DNA of 64,000 bases from Erpobdella octoculata. Taxonomy: Eukaryota > Annelida > Clitellata > Hirudinida > Erpobdellidae. Position numbers and translations under genes: made by a program. Below, piece by piece: positions 17,521-34,888 of this stretch (positions are counted from its first letter, which is position 1; every line of letters begins with the position of its first letter). The DNA lies in contig OZ022247.1 of assembly GCA_963978895.1 (NCBI GenBank), positions 24,992,030-25,056,029 of the forward strand, given 5' to 3'. The notes under the pieces are model-generated. The model was not told the DNA's origin. It saw only the letters and a program-made list of their open reading frames with translations, and did no database searches.

Positions 17521-19565
17521 TTTCTGTATAGTATTTCCTTACTTGCCAGCCAATCCCGACGACAAAGATGCTTAAAGCCACCAAAAACAATAACATTAAT
17601 GTTACTAAAGCAGAAACCCCTCACAGACATCGGCTTTGAAAATCAATATTTCCAAGTTGCACATAGACCATCATATGCGAAGCAGGAAGAGCTCTATTGA
17701 ACGCGACATAACGTGGAATATATTTTTTCCAACTTTAAAGCTTTTAATACTGTTCGTTCGTTTCAAGAGCGTAACGCCAAACAAATAACGTTCGTGTACC
17801 TAATTCGGAAGACTATTAGTAACTTTTTATTAATAACAGAATGTTAGCCTGTGAAATATTATTGTTTTTTTTTCTTTATTTGTAAACTATTTTTTTAGAT
17901 CTATAAACTGAACCTCCCGCTCACAACAAAGCACTTTAAATATATACCGGCTTGATCATTAGAATAATTTATTATAATGAGTTGTATTCCAACCAGCTTT
18001 AAACGGCTATAGAAATTAGAAATTCGTCATCGCTCAATTCTTCTAGCGATTTGGTTGAAAATTTGCATATATTTTATTAGCGAAGAGTTATGAGCACGTT
18101 TTCCTGATAAATTAGCATTTTCTTACTGTGATTCATAATTGTAATTTCTTAAATTTTATTATATATAATTATATATTAAGGTTGCGGGAAGCTTCAAGAA
18201 GATGTAAGTTTCACCTCGGTGTTATAAAATCATTCAACGTGAGTCTAATTCTAATACAATCGGTTAGGTATAAAGTAAGTGTAACAGCGTCATAATGTAG
18301 CATTGGGACAAAACAATGCTTGCTTTTTGCAAGCAGTCATTCGTCGCCATGTGTTTGTTGTGGATACCGATCGAATTTTTCGTCCATAACAGTTTTTCGT
18401 CATTGCTTTAATATATTCAAATTCTTGAGATTATTCTCTAAATCAATCTCTCTCAAAGAAGTAAGTTATACATTAACAAAAATCATAAAATAAAAAAACA
18501 TTTTGAAACTAATATTTCAGGTCGACGAAAGTGACAAATAGCTTCTTTAAAAGGTTTTTCGTGTTTCGGCCGGTGACCTCCAGCCAAACAGCTGTTGCTT
18601 GCAGTTTACACTATATATCAAGCTAAACCGCATATTAATAATAATGTATATCAATTTTGTATTAAAAAAATATAATTGGGCATTGAAACGATCGTTTTTT
18701 AGCGAAACCGATCGACAGAAACGTAAGTATAAAATACGCCAGATTGTTTGGATTGCGTCGATTGAGTAAAAGGGAATGGCGATAACAAATGAAAGCACTG
18801 CCTGAATTAAAAAAAAATCATATATTAAATTGTATAATAACTAAATGAAGTAGTTACATATTTAGATAACAAAGTGGTTTTTAATATAATTTTACGTCAA
18901 TTTTCAAGTCTATGACATAGAATTGTAACGGTTAATCATGCTAGCGCTTCTTTGATTTACGTATATCCATAAAAAAGTTTTTTTTATTTTGATGTGGTTT
19001 TACAAATCTGAATCTCCAATAAACGTATTTTTGATTAAATACCTACCTATCTCAACTTACGTAAGTTTGCAGTTAAAACACGTGGTTTAAATTTTTTTTA
19101 AATATGCTGATTGATTTTCAGTGCATAGACATCATCAAGTAAAGGTATCGATACAACCTAGTCCTAAGTGTTCAACCTATAGTTTTAGTACAGACAGACA
19201 ATGATTACATCATTGCTATACTAATAGTGAACGAAATTAGGGTATTTCTCATAAATACTGACTAAGAGTTAAAAAATACCGGAAATTCTGCATCGATTAC
19301 AGTTAAAATACGAACTATAAACCAATTGTCAGATTTATACTCTGGTTCATTGTTATATAATGAAAGAGCCTTAAGCTCTGAAGTTTAAGCTTGTAAAAGA
19401 GCTGTTATTGAATTTTGTCTATAAAGGCCTGATTTTAAATAGCTGTCAACTTATTACTGCGCTGTGGACGATCAAACATAGACAAAAAATTCTTAATTGA
19501 AGATAGAAATAAAATTATTAACAAACTTAGTTTTTCGGTTGATCAGGATACCTTGGACACTTGTG
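17521..19565. other. Intergenic stretch before the QC gene
   Basis: No exon with recognisable homology. A TATAAA word at about 19421 and an acceptor-like ttgatcag just upstream of the next gene's start may belong to its promoter and 5' UTR. Confidence 0.4.
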
Positions 19566-22332
<2,767 letters not shown>

Positions 22333-22347
22333 CAGGAAAGAGAGAGA

Positions 22348-22349
<2 letters not shown>

Positions 22350-22403
<54 letters not shown>
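22350..22403. repeat. (GT)n(GA)n microsatellite
   Basis: Compound dinucleotide run directly after the QC stop codon. Confidence 0.9.
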
Positions 22404-23731
<1,328 letters not shown>

Positions 23732-24363
23732 ATTTTCTCTCATACATACATACATACGTACAGAAATACAGACATACACACACTTTCTCACACCTACAAC
23801 TTACATGGAATAAAGCACGTACGCACACAAGACAGGAAAAGGAAATATAGAATAAAGCGAATGCACACGCTCGGAAGAAAACTCCGATCTGTCAAATGAA
23901 AGCATAGACACTTGATCTTTGGCAATCCCTGATCATCTCTTGAGCGACCCTTTCATTCAAAAGAAGATCACTATTCATTTCCCATTTACTTGAACAAAAT
24001 CTCTCTTAATTCTTTTCTCGTCTAATCTCTCTTTTCCGTCCTCATTCCTATGCTCGTGCCTTATGGGCATGTTTACCTTTACCACACTTTCTATCTTCCA
24101 CCTACGGCATTTGGACGGTTCGTCAAAGGGCGTTGAAGCGTGGCTAATAATTCACAGATGACTGGAGATGTTAAAAATACTTTTTTTGAGTAGAAATTAT
24201 GAACTTCTGAGAACATCATTTTTAAAAATTAATGTTTCACAACTCAATAAAAGTATACAAGTATAGAGTTGAATAAATCAAATAGCAGTGATCCTAGAAC
24301 TATGATCCTCACTTTCTCGTAACTACACAGAAGTATTGATAACTAGAAAACCAATCACAAATA

Positions 24364-24460
24364 CATACACACACACACGCCACATGCACATACGCACAAC
24401 ACACACACACACACACACACACACCCACACATGCACACGACACATGCGCACAACACACAC
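24364..24460. repeat. (CA)n-rich microsatellite
   Basis: Imperfect CA dinucleotide with CATGCA interruptions. Confidence 0.85.
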
Positions 24461-25472
24461 ACTCGTACAATACTCGTTCGCGCATATTTGTGGCCATTTC
24501 TTCGGAAGTGCCACGTGAAGTGTCCATTGTGTCCATCTGCTGCATTGAAATCTTAAATAGCTACTCGCATCTGCCACTTTCCCTCCGATACACCATCCGA
24601 TAAGTCAGTCAACTGTCTATTTAGTAGACCGGTTAATCGGTTTGATTGACTAGACTAGTTGATTAAATCTCTTAGAATTACGAGTTCTAACTAGAATATG
24701 CAATATAAATACCATAAATTTATCTTCTTATTATGCAGAGTTAATAAATAATTGACTAATATAATCAACTTTATTAATGAAGACGATTTCGTATCTGCAG
24801 GTATGTGATATGTGACTAACCATCAATGACGTTTGGTAGCAGAGCAGTTTCTGTCATATTTTGGTGTATAAGATCATTGAGGTGAGACCAGACTGTGATT
24901 TGTTAACAGAAAAAAGCACGTTTGGTAAACAGCACAGGGTGTGTACAGTGTGTACAGTATGTACACTGCACACTACTACACACGCCATGGGCTTGAAAGT
25001 ATTTAATATCTTTTGTACGTCTACAAAGAATGTACTATTATGATGAGCATATAGTTTTTTTGATTGGTTATTGAGTTTTTTGTCAAAGTCATCGTTGACG
25101 CGTTACAAGTTGAAATAGCCTAGAAATCCAAATAGTACATGGAATAAACACTGATGAAAGATGTTTATATAAAATAAGCAAAGATATCCGCTTTTCATTT
25201 ATATTGTTTGCTGTCTACATCTAATTACTATTCGACTTTCAAGCAGCAATCATCAAGACATTCAAGAGATCTATTTAGTTATTCAAATCACTAGTACAGG
25301 AAGTCGAGGACCTTTTTAGTTATTGAAATAGTTTTGCCCTTTTTCTAATTTGTCACGCGTGTTGTTAAAAAGCAAGTAGTGTCTTTGACTTGTGTGTCGC
25401 GTGACCAATTGACACTTTCCAAAAACGACTGGACACGGAAATATCACAGAATCTCCCAAATGTCGCATCTCT

Positions 25473-25739
25473 TTGATGATATTAAATACAACATGGGTTG
25501 CCTTCTTTTCATGTGCAATTCTAAACGCTTTTATAAATGGTTATGTTAATGACCAGTTTATTATAAGGGACACACGGATCAAAGACAGTTGTTCTTTCGA
25601 AATTTGTCGTTCTTGTTTTGAGGCTTTCTGTAAGGAAGCGATTAAAAACCAATTAGGAAAAGTTGGAGTTTATGAGATAAGAATCTTTGATACATTGTCG
25701 AAGAGAGAGATTTTGATCATTTTTTCCCTTGATATTTGA
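25473..25739 (+). CDS. Small hypothetical ORF, possible signal peptide and cysteine-rich
   Basis: 88 codons, starting MMILNTTWVAFFSCAIL, which resembles a signal peptide. A short segment with four closely spaced cysteines follows (SCSFEICRSCFEAFC). No family was recognised, and the C-terminal half is low in features. It could be the first exon of a spliced secreted protein (a donor may lie within it) or chance. Weak support. Confidence 0.2.
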   Translation: MMILNTTWVAFFSCAILNAFINGYVNDQFIIRDTRIKDSCSFEICRSCFEAFCKEAIKNQLGKVGVYEIRIFDTLSKREILIIFSLDI

Positions 25740-27054
25740 ATTTTTTTTTATTGTTTGTTTAATATTTATGAATCAGTATTAAACTGAAAAGCTAGTAATT
25801 TAGAAAATTCATTCAAATAAAATGAGATTACCGTAAAATTATTATGATAGGAATTAGCAGTAAGTTACGCAATATTGCGTAACTCACTACTTGTAGTTGG
25901 TAAACTTGTAGTTTTTATTACAAATTTACATGCGTATGATTATACAATGCCATTCAGTGGGTCGTGTGGCTGATGGGGGAATCCAGTTTAGCCAAAGGGC
26001 GTTTCTGATTACGTGTGTTGATGATGTCTGCGAACTTAGTCCACTGGTGTATCTAATTATGTTACGTAATCAACTGTTAGTATATTAATCGATGAGTTGT
26101 TTGCATTTTTTCAACCGTAAAAGTTAAGCTGAGAAGTAACCAAAGTAATTTCATTTATATAAAGACGTAAATACTAGTTATATATTTGTATTATATTACT
26201 ATATTATATAATATAATTGGCGGTAATTCAGTAAGAATTAACACATTAAAATGTTTTTTTTTGTCACCACGTATGTCTATTTATAAAGCGTTAATAACTT
26301 CTATCTGGTGTAAAACTTTATTACACTTTCAGAAATTATTCCATTTCAACTTTCAACACACTCAACACTGTACACATTCACACATACACGCTCGTGTTCA
26401 CGTACAAAAGCAAACGCACGCACACAATGGAGATACTACTTGTGCCTATATAAACTTGGAGAAATGGCGACAGATGTCGTTAGTAGTTCTGTAATTCTAC
26501 ATCCTCCTCTCTTCCAGTCATATATAAATGGGAGTTTCCTTTCTCTATTGGAATTGGAATTAATTTAATTATTACTTTACAATTTACATTGATTCTACTA
26601 GTCTGTACTATTATTCTGCCATAATCCGTTTTACAAGTTGGAATTTAGCATTAATAAATAATAGTGTTAGTAATTTCATTTTATTTTTCTATAATTTCTG
26701 ACATTTATATTTACTCAAACCTAAGAAATAATTGAACTTTATATTTTGCTTTGTTTCTTCCTAATTCCATAGCTATTTTTTGTTTTCACCATGAGTGATA
26801 CCATTAACTATTCTAAACAACAAAAAACATCCCATCCATTAATTCTTTGCTTTATATTTCTACTATTTTAAATGCTACTTAATTATCAAACATTATTTAT
26901 TAAAAGAAATTAATCATAAAACCTAGATAATTATCAATTTTCTGACTACAATTATTATCATAAAAGTGAATTTTGAATTATGTATAAATATATAAAATTT
27001 AGCAATTACTTTAATTTTATTATTATTATATTTCTATTATTATTATTTCAGAAA
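25740..27054. other. Gene-free AT-rich stretch
   Basis: Upstream flank of the long ORF. A pyrimidine-rich acceptor (tattatttcag) ends at 27051, four bases before the chosen ATG. Confidence 0.4.
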
Positions 27055-29034
27055 ATGGATCAAATTGAACTGATGATATTTTTTGAGGATCATCATCATC
27101 ATCAACCTCCCTTGAGGACCCTCATGTCTGCCACTGCTTCGTTCACTTCGGTCATCAACTGGACACTGATGATGAACGACCTGTCCTGGAGAGATCCGAA
27201 TCTCTACGGAGCATTCACCTACAACTCAAACAACAAAAGACCTCTACAGATTCCACGACTCTTACAACTACAAGACTACTTCGATTTCATAGAAAACAGC
27301 CGCAGTAGAACGGATTTGTTGTCTTCTGCATCTTTGTTATCATCGCCAACTTCATCCAAAACGTCAATCCATCCTGGTAAATTGTTGAAGATAGTCATTA
27401 GAAGGAAAAGTCCACTCGATGATCTCAGTTATGTTCAAGTGTCGTGTATAAGCCGTTCTAAAACATCGGTTAACAGTTTCGGAAAGAAGAAATCAAGATT
27501 GACATTAAGAGATTTTTTTGCGGTTAAAAAATCTAAGAAATTAAGAATTAAAACTGGCAAACAGAAAGGAAACATCGTCAGAAGAATGTTCATGAAGATT
27601 GGATCGAAAGAAACCAATTTCCTTGACCTTTCAGCATCCTGCAGTCCTGAGCCGCCAAATCAATTCCACTCTTGTCAGTCTTCCATTTGTGGTGAATATT
27701 CGCTTAACGCTAAAATATCGCCATCAACACCATCTCAGTCACAACTACCATCATCACCGCCAGATTATTATAATGACAAAAACTGCAACACTTGTTCTGA
27801 CCCAAGAAGAGTTCACTGTCTTCCTTATCATCACCGGCATTCTAAATATAACTTATCAGTTGAAAATTATGGAGACAAAACAACAAATTTAAGATGCCAT
27901 TCAATCAGTGCTGTACATTTAAAAGATCATTCCATGAGACAGCAGCAACCAAACTCCAGTCAAGCAAGTTCTCAATTGCTTTCACAGCATTTAGAAGACG
28001 GCGAATGTCTCACAATCCCTCCATATAAAGAAAATCGAATATCAGAAGAGAGCAGATGTCAAAATCAGGATTCCCAGTTGTTATTAGTAACAAATGATGT
28101 GCACCAAATAGAAGAATTGCAGCCAAGCAGAGAAGATGCAACGTTTTCATCAAACTCTCAATTGCAGTTTGTTTCATCTGAAGTTAACGTAGACAGTCAT
28201 GTAGAAAATGAAAATATAAAATATGGTATTTTAATAAAAAAATATATTCACTTATTATCAGCAATGAATAAGTTGATATTAAGGGAAAAAAGTTTACATA
28301 AATTAAATGACCAACACGCATTGAAGACAACAGCTAATCAGCTCGAGAATTTGCTATTAAATTTCACAGGTGAGGCTCTGCTAACAAAACTGTCAGATTG
28401 TTTCTCCAATCTTTCAGAGCACATATCTTCAGTTAAAAGACAAATACACAAAAATCCTGAAACAGAATTTAGCAGATTTGAAGATTTAAACGAAGAAGAA
28501 ATATTGAAATGTAAATCTTACAAATTCTCAGATCAACAAAGTCGTGCATATGAAGGCTACGATTCATCAAGGGATTATTATCTTCATGATTCAAACATTT
28601 TGCAAGAAGAACAATTTGATCCTTTAAGGAAGTCAACAAAATGTTCACAAGAAATTTCTACTGAAGCATCCTCCACTCTGAATGCAAATCATCTGGATGT
28701 CAACCATCTCAATACCGGCCTGCCACAAATTCAACACAAACGATTATTCCCAGAACTTCCAACGTCTCCTGTCTTAAACGACTCTTTACTCATTTCACAA
28801 GAATCAGCCTGGGACGACTTTTCAACCGTCAACAGCGTCTCTGATCTCGAATCTGAAACGGAAAACGAAACAACATTCCACGTAACACCACTTCCTCATC
28901 AAAGGCAGACATCATTTGCACCGTCAACGACAACTAATCGATTCCCATCGTTGGGAATTCCAAAAAGAATATTTTTCGATTCATCAATTCTTTCTAGTAA
29001 TTCGCCGCCTGCGTCTTGTGATTTAATTACTTGA
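27055..29034 (+). CDS. Unrecognised 659-residue intronless ORF
   Basis: One uninterrupted frame of 660 codons in AT-rich DNA where random frames are short, so it is almost certainly coding. I prefer the ATG at 27055: it has a good context (gaaaatgg) and follows an acceptor-like tttcag. The in-frame ATG at 26980 would add an implausible Ile/Leu run. Seen: a four-His run at residues 13-16, Ser-rich low complexity, a strongly basic block around residues 145-190 (GKKKSRLTLRDFF, KKSKKLRIKTGKQKG), Gln/Ser-rich middle, a possible helical segment at about 415-485 (leucine-spaced), then a Ser/Thr-rich acidic tail. No catalytic motif, no signal peptide. It could be nuclear or cytoskeletal; the family is unknown. 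Confidence 0.75.
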   Translation: MDQIELMIFFEDHHHHQPPLRTLMSATASFTSVINWTLMMNDLSWRDPNLYGAFTYNSNNKRPLQIPRLLQLQDYFDFIENSRSRTDLLSSASLLSSPTSSKTSIHPGKLLKIVIRRKSPLDDLSYVQVSCISRSKTSVNSFGKKKSRLTLRDFFAVKKSKKLRIKTGKQKGNIVRRMFMKIGSKETNFLDLSASCSPEPPNQFHSCQSSICGEYSLNAKISPSTPSQSQLPSSPPDYYNDKNCNTCSDPRRVHCLPYHHRHSKYNLSVENYGDKTTNLRCHSISAVHLKDHSMRQQQPNSSQASSQLLSQHLEDGECLTIPPYKENRISEESRCQNQDSQLLLVTNDVHQIEELQPSREDATFSSNSQLQFVSSEVNVDSHVENENIKYGILIKKYIHLLSAMNKLILREKSLHKLNDQHALKTTANQLENLLLNFTGEALLTKLSDCFSNLSEHISSVKRQIHKNPETEFSRFEDLNEEEILKCKSYKFSDQQSRAYEGYDSSRDYYLHDSNILQEEQFDPLRKSTKCSQEISTEASSTLNANHLDVNHLNTGLPQIQHKRLFPELPTSPVLNDSLLISQESAWDDFSTVNSVSDLESETENETTFHVTPLPHQRQTSFAPSTTTNRFPSLGIPKRIFFDSSILSSNSPPASCDLIT

Positions 29035-29092
29035 AATATGACCTTCTCATGAACTTATTTGAATTTGTCTATCATCATTGAAAAATATTTTC

Positions 29093-29098
29093 AATAAA
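29093..29098 (+). promoter_or_regulatory. Poly(A) signal candidate of the 659-residue ORF
   Basis: AATAAA 59 bases after the stop codon. Confidence 0.55.
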
Positions 29099-29281
29099 AT
29101 AATTTATTTTAAATTTAATAAGAATTCTACAAATTCAATTTTTTTTTATTTCAGACATTTCAATTTTTTACAGTTGTTAAATAGTTATTTAACAAAATTT
29201 ATTCTCGGTTGTCAGCAAAAGTGGCTATTGACACATCAATGTGAAATCTCTTCAACCTAAGAAATTGATAATACTGTGGAA

Positions 29282-29332
29282 ACCATAGACTTATACTATA
29301 TGTACTATGTATATATAGTATAAGTCTATGGT
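29282..29332. repeat. 51-bp palindromic mini-element
   Basis: Perfect 20-bp inverted arms (accatagacttatactatat at 29282-29301 and its complement at 29313-29332) around an 11-bp loop. The word gtggaa occurs at both edges. Confidence 0.7.
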
Positions 29333-30058
29333 GGAAACTACATTAAAAAATCTGTGTATACCAATATGGTATATACAATATCTCGAACAAAAATTTGCCT
29401 TTGCCAAAGGGGGTGGGTTAAGCGATTTTATAAAGTCAGTTTGTTAAAACAAAAAACAGATTTTATCAAAATGATTGAGTTATCTTGAAACTTTCTGAGT
29501 TTTTGCAACTTTATTAAGTCCAAGACATATATGGCCCAAGATCAGATTAACTAATTAACCGAGTCAATAACAGATGTTGGTAGGAACTCCAGTAATTAAT
29601 CAATCCATTAATAAAATAACCAGAATAGCTAAATTTAGATTTAACGGTAAAGACTAATTTGACTTGTTTTACTCATAGAGTAATTGACTAAAGTGTGAAC
29701 TTGAATGTTTTTATTTAATTTACTAAACGTTAGTTTTTTTCTACAACAGAGACTTTAAAATTATCTCTGAACAAGCGTTACCATAGAATTTATTTTCTTT
29801 GCCGCCGATATAAAAGTTGTTGTATTCTAATTGCTTGAAAAAATTATCGGGCTGAGAAGTTCTGAATTCTAAAGTTGTATAGTTTTTATTTTCATGTATA
29901 AGCCTGGAGAGAAATAAGAGATTAAGCCGCAAAAATACAACAGTTAAACTAAGATTATTGTGGGGATATACAGCGTGTCAAACAAACATTGATTCCGAAG
30001 TTGTTTTTTTCATACTAATAAAATTTAGCGCCTAAATAAATTAACTACTGCAAAAGAA
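29333..30058. other. Intergenic stretch upstream of TBP
   Basis: No exon or repeat recognised. Confidence 0.35.
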
Positions 30059-32770
30059 ATGAACTTTTCTCCTCAATACTCAGGAGATTTTCAGGTAGTT
30101 GTTTGAATTTTTCTCTCACGGTGAGAGTCTCACCTCATTGAGACATTTCAAATGAAAGTTTTAGAAAGACGTGTAGATTTTTTACGCAATATATACTTAC
30201 ATATTATATCTAATTAAAAATTGTGTATACCCAATAATTGGGTCCCAATTAAATGAAAGGTATTATCTACTTTAACCTCTAAAGTGTGTCTAAAGTTTGG
30301 CTAGCGGTGTTGGCTGTATTTTATAGAGGAAATATATATCAATATGCTGCCCATAAAAGATAAAATGTCTCTTGTTTAAAAATTAAAAATTTCATAATAT
30401 AACATTGACCTACAAAAAGAATATCTTAACAAAACAGCTTGTTGTTTGTGTGTTTATCGTGGCTTTAGTTAGTTTAGCACGGTGACGGTTTGTAATAAAT
30501 CACGTCAGGTTAATAATTATTATCAGGTATTATCAGGGCAATATCATATTTTGTGTGGATGGTATTAGGTCAATATGATCATGTTGATCACATTGCAATG
30601 TTCTTAATAAAATCATTTGAACTAGTCTTTAGTTTGCTGTAACTCCAGTAGTAGTGAGTAGTTCTTATTTTGTAGTTTCTTAATCAGTACAAATTATAAC
30701 AATTTTGCAAGTTGATAAAAAGATATCTAGCAGCAAAACTTTCATGCATTTAAAGTATATAAATATGATTTTTTTATTATGTTATTAGATTTGTATGCAA
30801 AAATCCTAGCTGAAATATTTTAAATGTTTTTTTAATTATCCACTGATCAAATAAATTAATTTTTATCAATATTTTTACTGGAAGTCTCCATCTCCAGGAG
30901 TTTCGAGGTCGTTGTTTTCTCCTGCCCCATCGACTTCTCAACAAACAGAACATCCATCCAAAGAAGAAACCAGTTCAGTTGTAACCGTGGCAACGAGTTC
31001 TCGTCTTGCTTCCGTGGTTCAACCAAGCCCTTTAGTGGTCCCGCCGATCAATTCTGCAGAATGTTCTGGAATTGTGGCCATCTTACAGTTAGCTTATTTT
31101 TCATTTCATAGTTTTATCAATTATACAAATTTGAGCACTGATTTTGACTAGGTTTTTTATTTATATAAATATATTTGTTGTTGATTTATTTATTTAGATT
31201 AATTTTAAGAAATAAAGTATGATTATAATATTCTCAATATTGGAACTGTTTCTCCTCAGTTGAAAAACATCTAATATACATAAAACGTCGACCTCTTTGT
31301 TTAACCAGGAACGTGGTCTGTACTGTCAATCTCGGTTGCAAACTCGACTTGCCTCAAATAGCAGTGCGTGCACGAAATGCGGAGTACAACCCGAAACGGT
31401 TCTCTGCCGTGATCATGAGGATTCGTGACCCGAGGTCGACCGCTCTCATCTTTAGCTCCGGTAAAATGGTTTGCACCGGAACAAAAAGGTTTGCTATTGG
31501 TTGAAAATTTAAGGAATAATAATGATGATGACGATGATGATGATAATAATATGAAAAATATTTTCATCATTAATTAAAATTTTATGTTATAATATTTAAA
31601 ATTATTTGTTTAATATAAAGATCAAGTATTTTATTTTTTTAAATATTATAGATTTTTAATAAATTTAATTTTGTTTTTTTCCAGTATTGACCATGCAAGA
31701 CTGGCATCACGAAAGTATGCAAGAATCGTACAGAAACTTGGGTTTGAAGTAAGTCTGTAGTAGAGGCATTCTCATAGAATCCCATGAAAATGAGTATATG
31801 ATATTGGAACACAAATATGATATTGGAACATAAATATGATATTGGTACATAAATATGATATTTGAACATAAATATGATATTTGAACATAAATATGATATT
31901 CAAACATAAATATGAAGGAGCAGACTCATGACGGCACTTATAAACCTATCGATCTTATATATTTTAATTCCAAGGCAATTTAATTTTTCAATTCAGGCAA
32001 AGTTCCTCAACTTTACGGTCCAGAACATGGTGGCCAGCTGTGATGTCAAGTTCCCTATCAGACTTGAAGGAATTATACTTGCTCATCCTCAGTTTTCAAA
32101 GTAGGTGTTAATTTGATCACATTGTCGTTGATGTAATTGGTGTTATTGTAGTTGTTTATGTTGTTGTGTGTCAGATGTCGTTCTTCAAATGTTGTTTTAA
32201 ATGTTTACAACAAGAGATGTTCATTATTAATATCATCGAATAGCTTCCTTGTTTGTTTTTATCTGTTATCAGAATGGTTTAATAGTTTAATTGAACTACG
32301 TTGTTGTTATCACTTGTGTAAATATTAATGAGAACGTTTTAATTATATTTAAATAAATCAATGAAATATATCTAGATAAGTTTTTTTTATTAATTCAGCT
32401 ACGAACCCGAATTGTTTCCCGGACTAATCTACAGGATGGTGAAACCACGTGTTGTCGTTCTCATCTTCGTGTCGGGAAAACTCGTTCTGACTGGTAAATA
32501 AATATATTGCTGCTTTAAATAATTTTATGGGAATTACAAATATGTAATTATAATTTTTCATTTTTTTTAGTTTTATTTCTTTTGTTGTTCATAATAGAAA
32601 AAAATCAATGTTTTTATGGTCAATAATAATAATAATAATAATAATAATGGTGATGATAGTAACGATGATATATTATCTTATTATTAATTAAAGGTGCAAA
32701 AGATAGGAGCCAAATTGATGAGGCCCTGGAGAACATCTACCCGATTTTGAGAGGATTCAGGAAGACCTAG
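30059..32770 (+). CDS. TBP: TATA-box-binding protein
   Basis: General transcription factor that binds the TATA box as part of TFIID. Core exons 30885-31087, 31309-31488, 31685-31748, 31997-32100, 32399-32493 and 32694-32770 join in phase (2, 2, 0, 2, 1). They encode the two-lobed saddle: [59 protein letters not shown], then the second lobe [44 protein letters not shown] and [10 protein letters not shown]. The four DNA-wedging phenylalanines (KRF, LIF, ELF, LIF) are kept. The N-terminal part is Ser/Pro-rich and short. The first exon is tentative: [12 protein letters not shown] at 30059-30094 has a donor (cag|gtagtt) in phase 0 with an acceptor at 30884, giving 252 residues. An acceptor at 30897 is the alternative. 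The core is certain. Confidence 0.93.
31795..31915. repeat. 19-bp minisatellite in a TBP intron
   Basis: About six copies of aaatatgatattggaacat and variants, between the third and fourth core exons. Confidence 0.88.
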
Positions 32771-34577
<1,807 letters not shown>

Positions 34578-34888
34578 ATAGATTGAAGAGATAAGGAAAG
34601 CGGAAAACTAAAAGAAATAGAGATAGAAGAGTGGTAGATATTGAGAGTATTTTAAGGCTTCTAAAAGCTCTTTGCGACCGTGTCATTGTGAAATATTTTT
34701 ATTTATTTCGCACACCTGACTAACGGAAAAGCTGTATCATCTGTGCGGAAGGTCTATTATTTATTTGCTTTTTTATTTTTGATTATTGAAATATGATTAA
34801 AGATTTTTCAGAGCAAAGTTATTATTGATATTATTATTATTGTTTAATAAACAACAATAAAATTTCAACAGACGTTCAAGGGACAACA

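Noticed and set aside
26980..27054. Upstream ATG of the 659-residue ORF giving a hydrophobic N-terminus
   Set aside because: The added residues come from an A/T-rich, intron-like stretch ending in tttcag; the ATG at 27055 has the better context.
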